Below are positions 45,371 to 47,087 of a stretch of 47,087 nt of DNA, one piece after another (within the stretch, counting starts at the first letter, position 1; each line of letters opens with the position of its first letter). The notes below the pieces were generated by a model. That model was not told the DNA's origin. It did not search any database and saw nothing but the letters and a program-made list of their open reading frames with translations. The position numbers and the translations under genes are program-made. Origin of the DNA: Pseudoneurospora amorphoporcata (lineage: Eukaryota; Ascomycota; Sordariomycetes; Sordariales; Sordariaceae); assembly GCA_033297205.1 (NCBI GenBank), contig MU859297.1:1-47087 (forward strand). The letters are read 5' to 3'.

Positions 45371-46191
45371 ATGTATATCACGTATGTGCTAGGAGACCCC
45401 GCCGTCAGTCTTCTTCCTGAAGATGTTCGCGCTCATTTCTCGGGTTAATTAGCGATACTATTGCTCGACGAGCTCTGCGAGAGACTGTGGCTTGTTGCTA
45501 GGAGGTCCGGCCAGAGTATCGACCCGCTCTATATACAAGAGGTCAAAGGCTGACGCATTGTTCCTACTAAAGACCTGAGACTTCATTTCGTTTGGTACCG
45601 GGATAAGATCTATATTAAACCTGTTCCGGCGTTTCTGCTCAACCACGACTTTTGGGCGATATATTTGCAGCCGCCGGCAGGAGAATCGACTATACATAAT
45701 CCCAAGTAGTCCTCTCACTCCGGCTCTATAGCCTTTGACCGTTCAGTTGCAATAGGATTTTTGCGGTCGTATGCGTTACTTGTACCGCATCGCCTAGACT
45801 TTACATTGGCAAAAGACGCTCACTTAATGCCCGACGATATATAGAATTAGTTTTAATAGTTTAAATTTATTAGTTACTTCTGTTATATTACCGATGAGTA
45901 AATTACAAAGCGCTATTACTACGGACAGTTACGACTCTTACGACTGAACTGGGCCGTCCGAATCTTCCGTCCCCAGCACGCTAATATAATGTGGTTCTAT
46001 AAGATTCCTCATTGGTCAACTGGCGATTTCATAGCGAGGGTGACGGTGCCTCTGCTTTTCCTGTTTCTACCCTCGTAGGACGATAGATTGGGAGCCGTGC
46101 TTCTCGTAATTAAATTGTCCCCGCTAATACTACGAAGCGTAAAAACCTAAACTATTTGGGTAGGCGAATCCGACTAGAACCTAAGAACCTA
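45371..46191 (+). pseudogene. DUF6601-like membrane protein gene, truncated
   Basis: One frame from ATG 45371 (MYITYVLGDPAVSLLPEDV) with several stops. It reads LLLDELCERLWLVARR, LRLHFVWYRDKIYIKPVPAF, NHDFWAIYLQPPAGES, YYGQLRLLRLNWAVRI and a hydrophobic VTVPLLFLFLP. These segments resemble the fungal DUF6601 family. The membrane-spanning C-terminus is cut at 46192 by an LTR. Stops are mainly TAG/TAA, consistent with RIP. Confidence 0.6.
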
Positions 46192-46453
46192 TGTTACGAA
46201 CTTTAAGCGAAGGATACGGACCAACTAAGCCACTAGGGACACAACAGCTATGTGAAGGCTGGGCAGTGTAACTATAATAAGGAAGAAGGGATCATTAGAT
46301 AAATATAGGCTTATAAAGATGAGCCGGGTTCATAGGAATGAGCCCAACTCAGCGAATGAACTGAGGAAACCTCAGTAGGAAGACAATTCACAAAAAAGTA
46401 TAAGAGGATGATTGGAAAATTCAAATTGTTAGATAGTTCAATAGTAATCAATT
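46192..46453 (+). mobile_element. Truncated LTR copy A (family of 9529-9881)
   Basis: Starts TGTTACGAACTTTAAGCGA and ends with TTGTTAGATAGTTCAATAGT, matching the start and the region about 130 bp before the end of the 9529 LTR. The middle is divergent and the last part is missing, replaced by copy B. Confidence 0.6.
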
Positions 46454-46707
46454 GTTATAGACTTAAGCGAGTATACAGACTAATTAGGGCGCTGGGAGTA
46501 CAAAGGAGGCTAGGCTGTACAATCTTCGGACTAGGGTAGGCTCACGTCCAATATTAGGAGGGCCAAGCTCACGTTCAGCGGCGAGTGAGCTAGAACTATA
46601 ATAGTGAGCTAGGCCTACAGAACTACGGAAACGACTCTGAAGGTACGGATTATAAAAGGACGATTAGAGAATTTAGATTATTCGATAGTAGTCAACAAAT
46701 TATTATT
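46454..46707 (+). mobile_element. Truncated LTR copy B, interrupted by a copia LTR
   Basis: Starts TGTTATAGACTTAAGCGAG and ends ATTCGATAGTAGTCAACAAA, then TTATTA. Relative to the 9529 LTR it stops at the CATCA where an inverted copia LTR begins. Confidence 0.65.
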
Positions 46708-46760
46708 TTAGGTTCGTAGGTATAAGAAGTGTGTTGATTGTGCTAAACTAGGAAGATAAG
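46708..46760 (-). mobile_element. Inverted fragment of the copia LTR 3' end
   Basis: TTAGGTTCGTAGGTATAAGA and what follows is the reverse complement of the end of the copia LTR (28020-28070), including its RIP changes. It ends at GGAAGATAAG; the rest of the LTR is absent. Confidence 0.8.
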
Positions 46761-47087
46761 TATTAACGTGTGGCTAGTACTGTGCCTTGTAACTGCCCTA
46801 TACTATTTAGTAGTATAGTAGGCTAGTCACTGGGGAATTTAGTCTCCATAGAATATGTTAGAATAATAGGGCTTGGCTATTGCGTTCTTAGCCTCGCCAC
46901 TGTTCTTGGCTTCGCCACTATATTTTTGGCTTCGCTAACTTATCTAGCATTCCTTTTAGATTGATTAGTTATTATGGAATGCATTGGAAATTTACAGATC
47001 TAGTTTCTTTCCTTTTATGGCAGAGTGTCCCTACTGACTTACAGTAAGCTTCTATGCTCTGGAAGCTTCTAGACACTCAGCATTCAT
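46761..47087. other. AT-rich end with a short degenerate tandem repeat
   Basis: No gene seen. Around 46885-46945 about three degenerate units of CTTGGCTTCGCCACT with T-rich spacers occur, too few to call a minisatellite confidently. Confidence 0.4.

Noticed and set aside
22122..46190. Frequent in-frame TAG as possible recoding or an alternative genetic code
   Set aside because: The neighbouring left-half genes use TAG as a normal stop, TAA also appears in frame, and the changes fit RIP at CpA/TpG sites.

Overview
The window looks like an accessory, transposon-rich part of a filamentous ascomycete (Pezizomycotina) genome. The genes carry short GT-AG introns with CTAAC/CTGAC-type branch sites. 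The protein families are fungal allorecognition/NLR types. The right half carries the C-to-T / G-to-A signature of repeat-induced point mutation (RIP). No species can be named from the sequence alone.

Left part (about 1-22.1 kb): mostly unmutated, balanced base composition. A minus-strand gene with two in-frame stops (997-1995) is followed by a full-length NLR with a nucleoside-phosphorylase (PNP) domain, NB-ARC and degenerate TPRs (3247-7474). Its frame stays open for another 130 codons beyond the TAG stop. Next come a solo LTR with a perfect target duplication (9529-9881), a decayed intron-containing gene (about 10.2-10.7 kb), a small retroposed tail (11172-11248), an N-terminal fragment of a NACHT_N/NWD-type NLR (11480-11956), and an ORF cut by a second solo LTR (12593-12786). 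A minus-strand SNF2/Rad5-like ATPase gene (13136-16224) shares a 1.1-kb divergent promoter region with a plus-strand NACHT / C2H2 zinc-finger / ankyrin NLR (17337-21908).

Right part (about 22.1-47.1 kb): AT-rich and RIP-damaged. It holds a complete Ty1/copia element (22122-28070), a HET-domain gene whose single 940-codon frame has only nonsense damage (30055-32877), a Ty3/gypsy gag relic, and a minus-strand alpha/beta-hydrolase - NB-ARC - TPR NLR pseudogene (34.3-43.8 kb). That NLR is split at its Walker B region by a complete gypsy chromovirus with a chromodomain (36272-42374; 312-bp LTRs, TSD GCGCC). A DUF6601-like pseudogene and several LTR fragments finish the window.

Taken together, the host genes form an NLR/HET island: three different effector domains (PNP, alpha/beta hydrolase, HET), different NTPases (NB-ARC, NACHT) and different repeat sensors (TPR, ankyrin). 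Two members look usable and the rest are RIP-killed or truncated. Notable points are introns that split the P-loop of both surviving NLRs (one is 99 nt and open in frame), a nearly uniform ankyrin array whose variation sits at one loop, and a nested LTR insertion whose two halves lie 24 kb apart.
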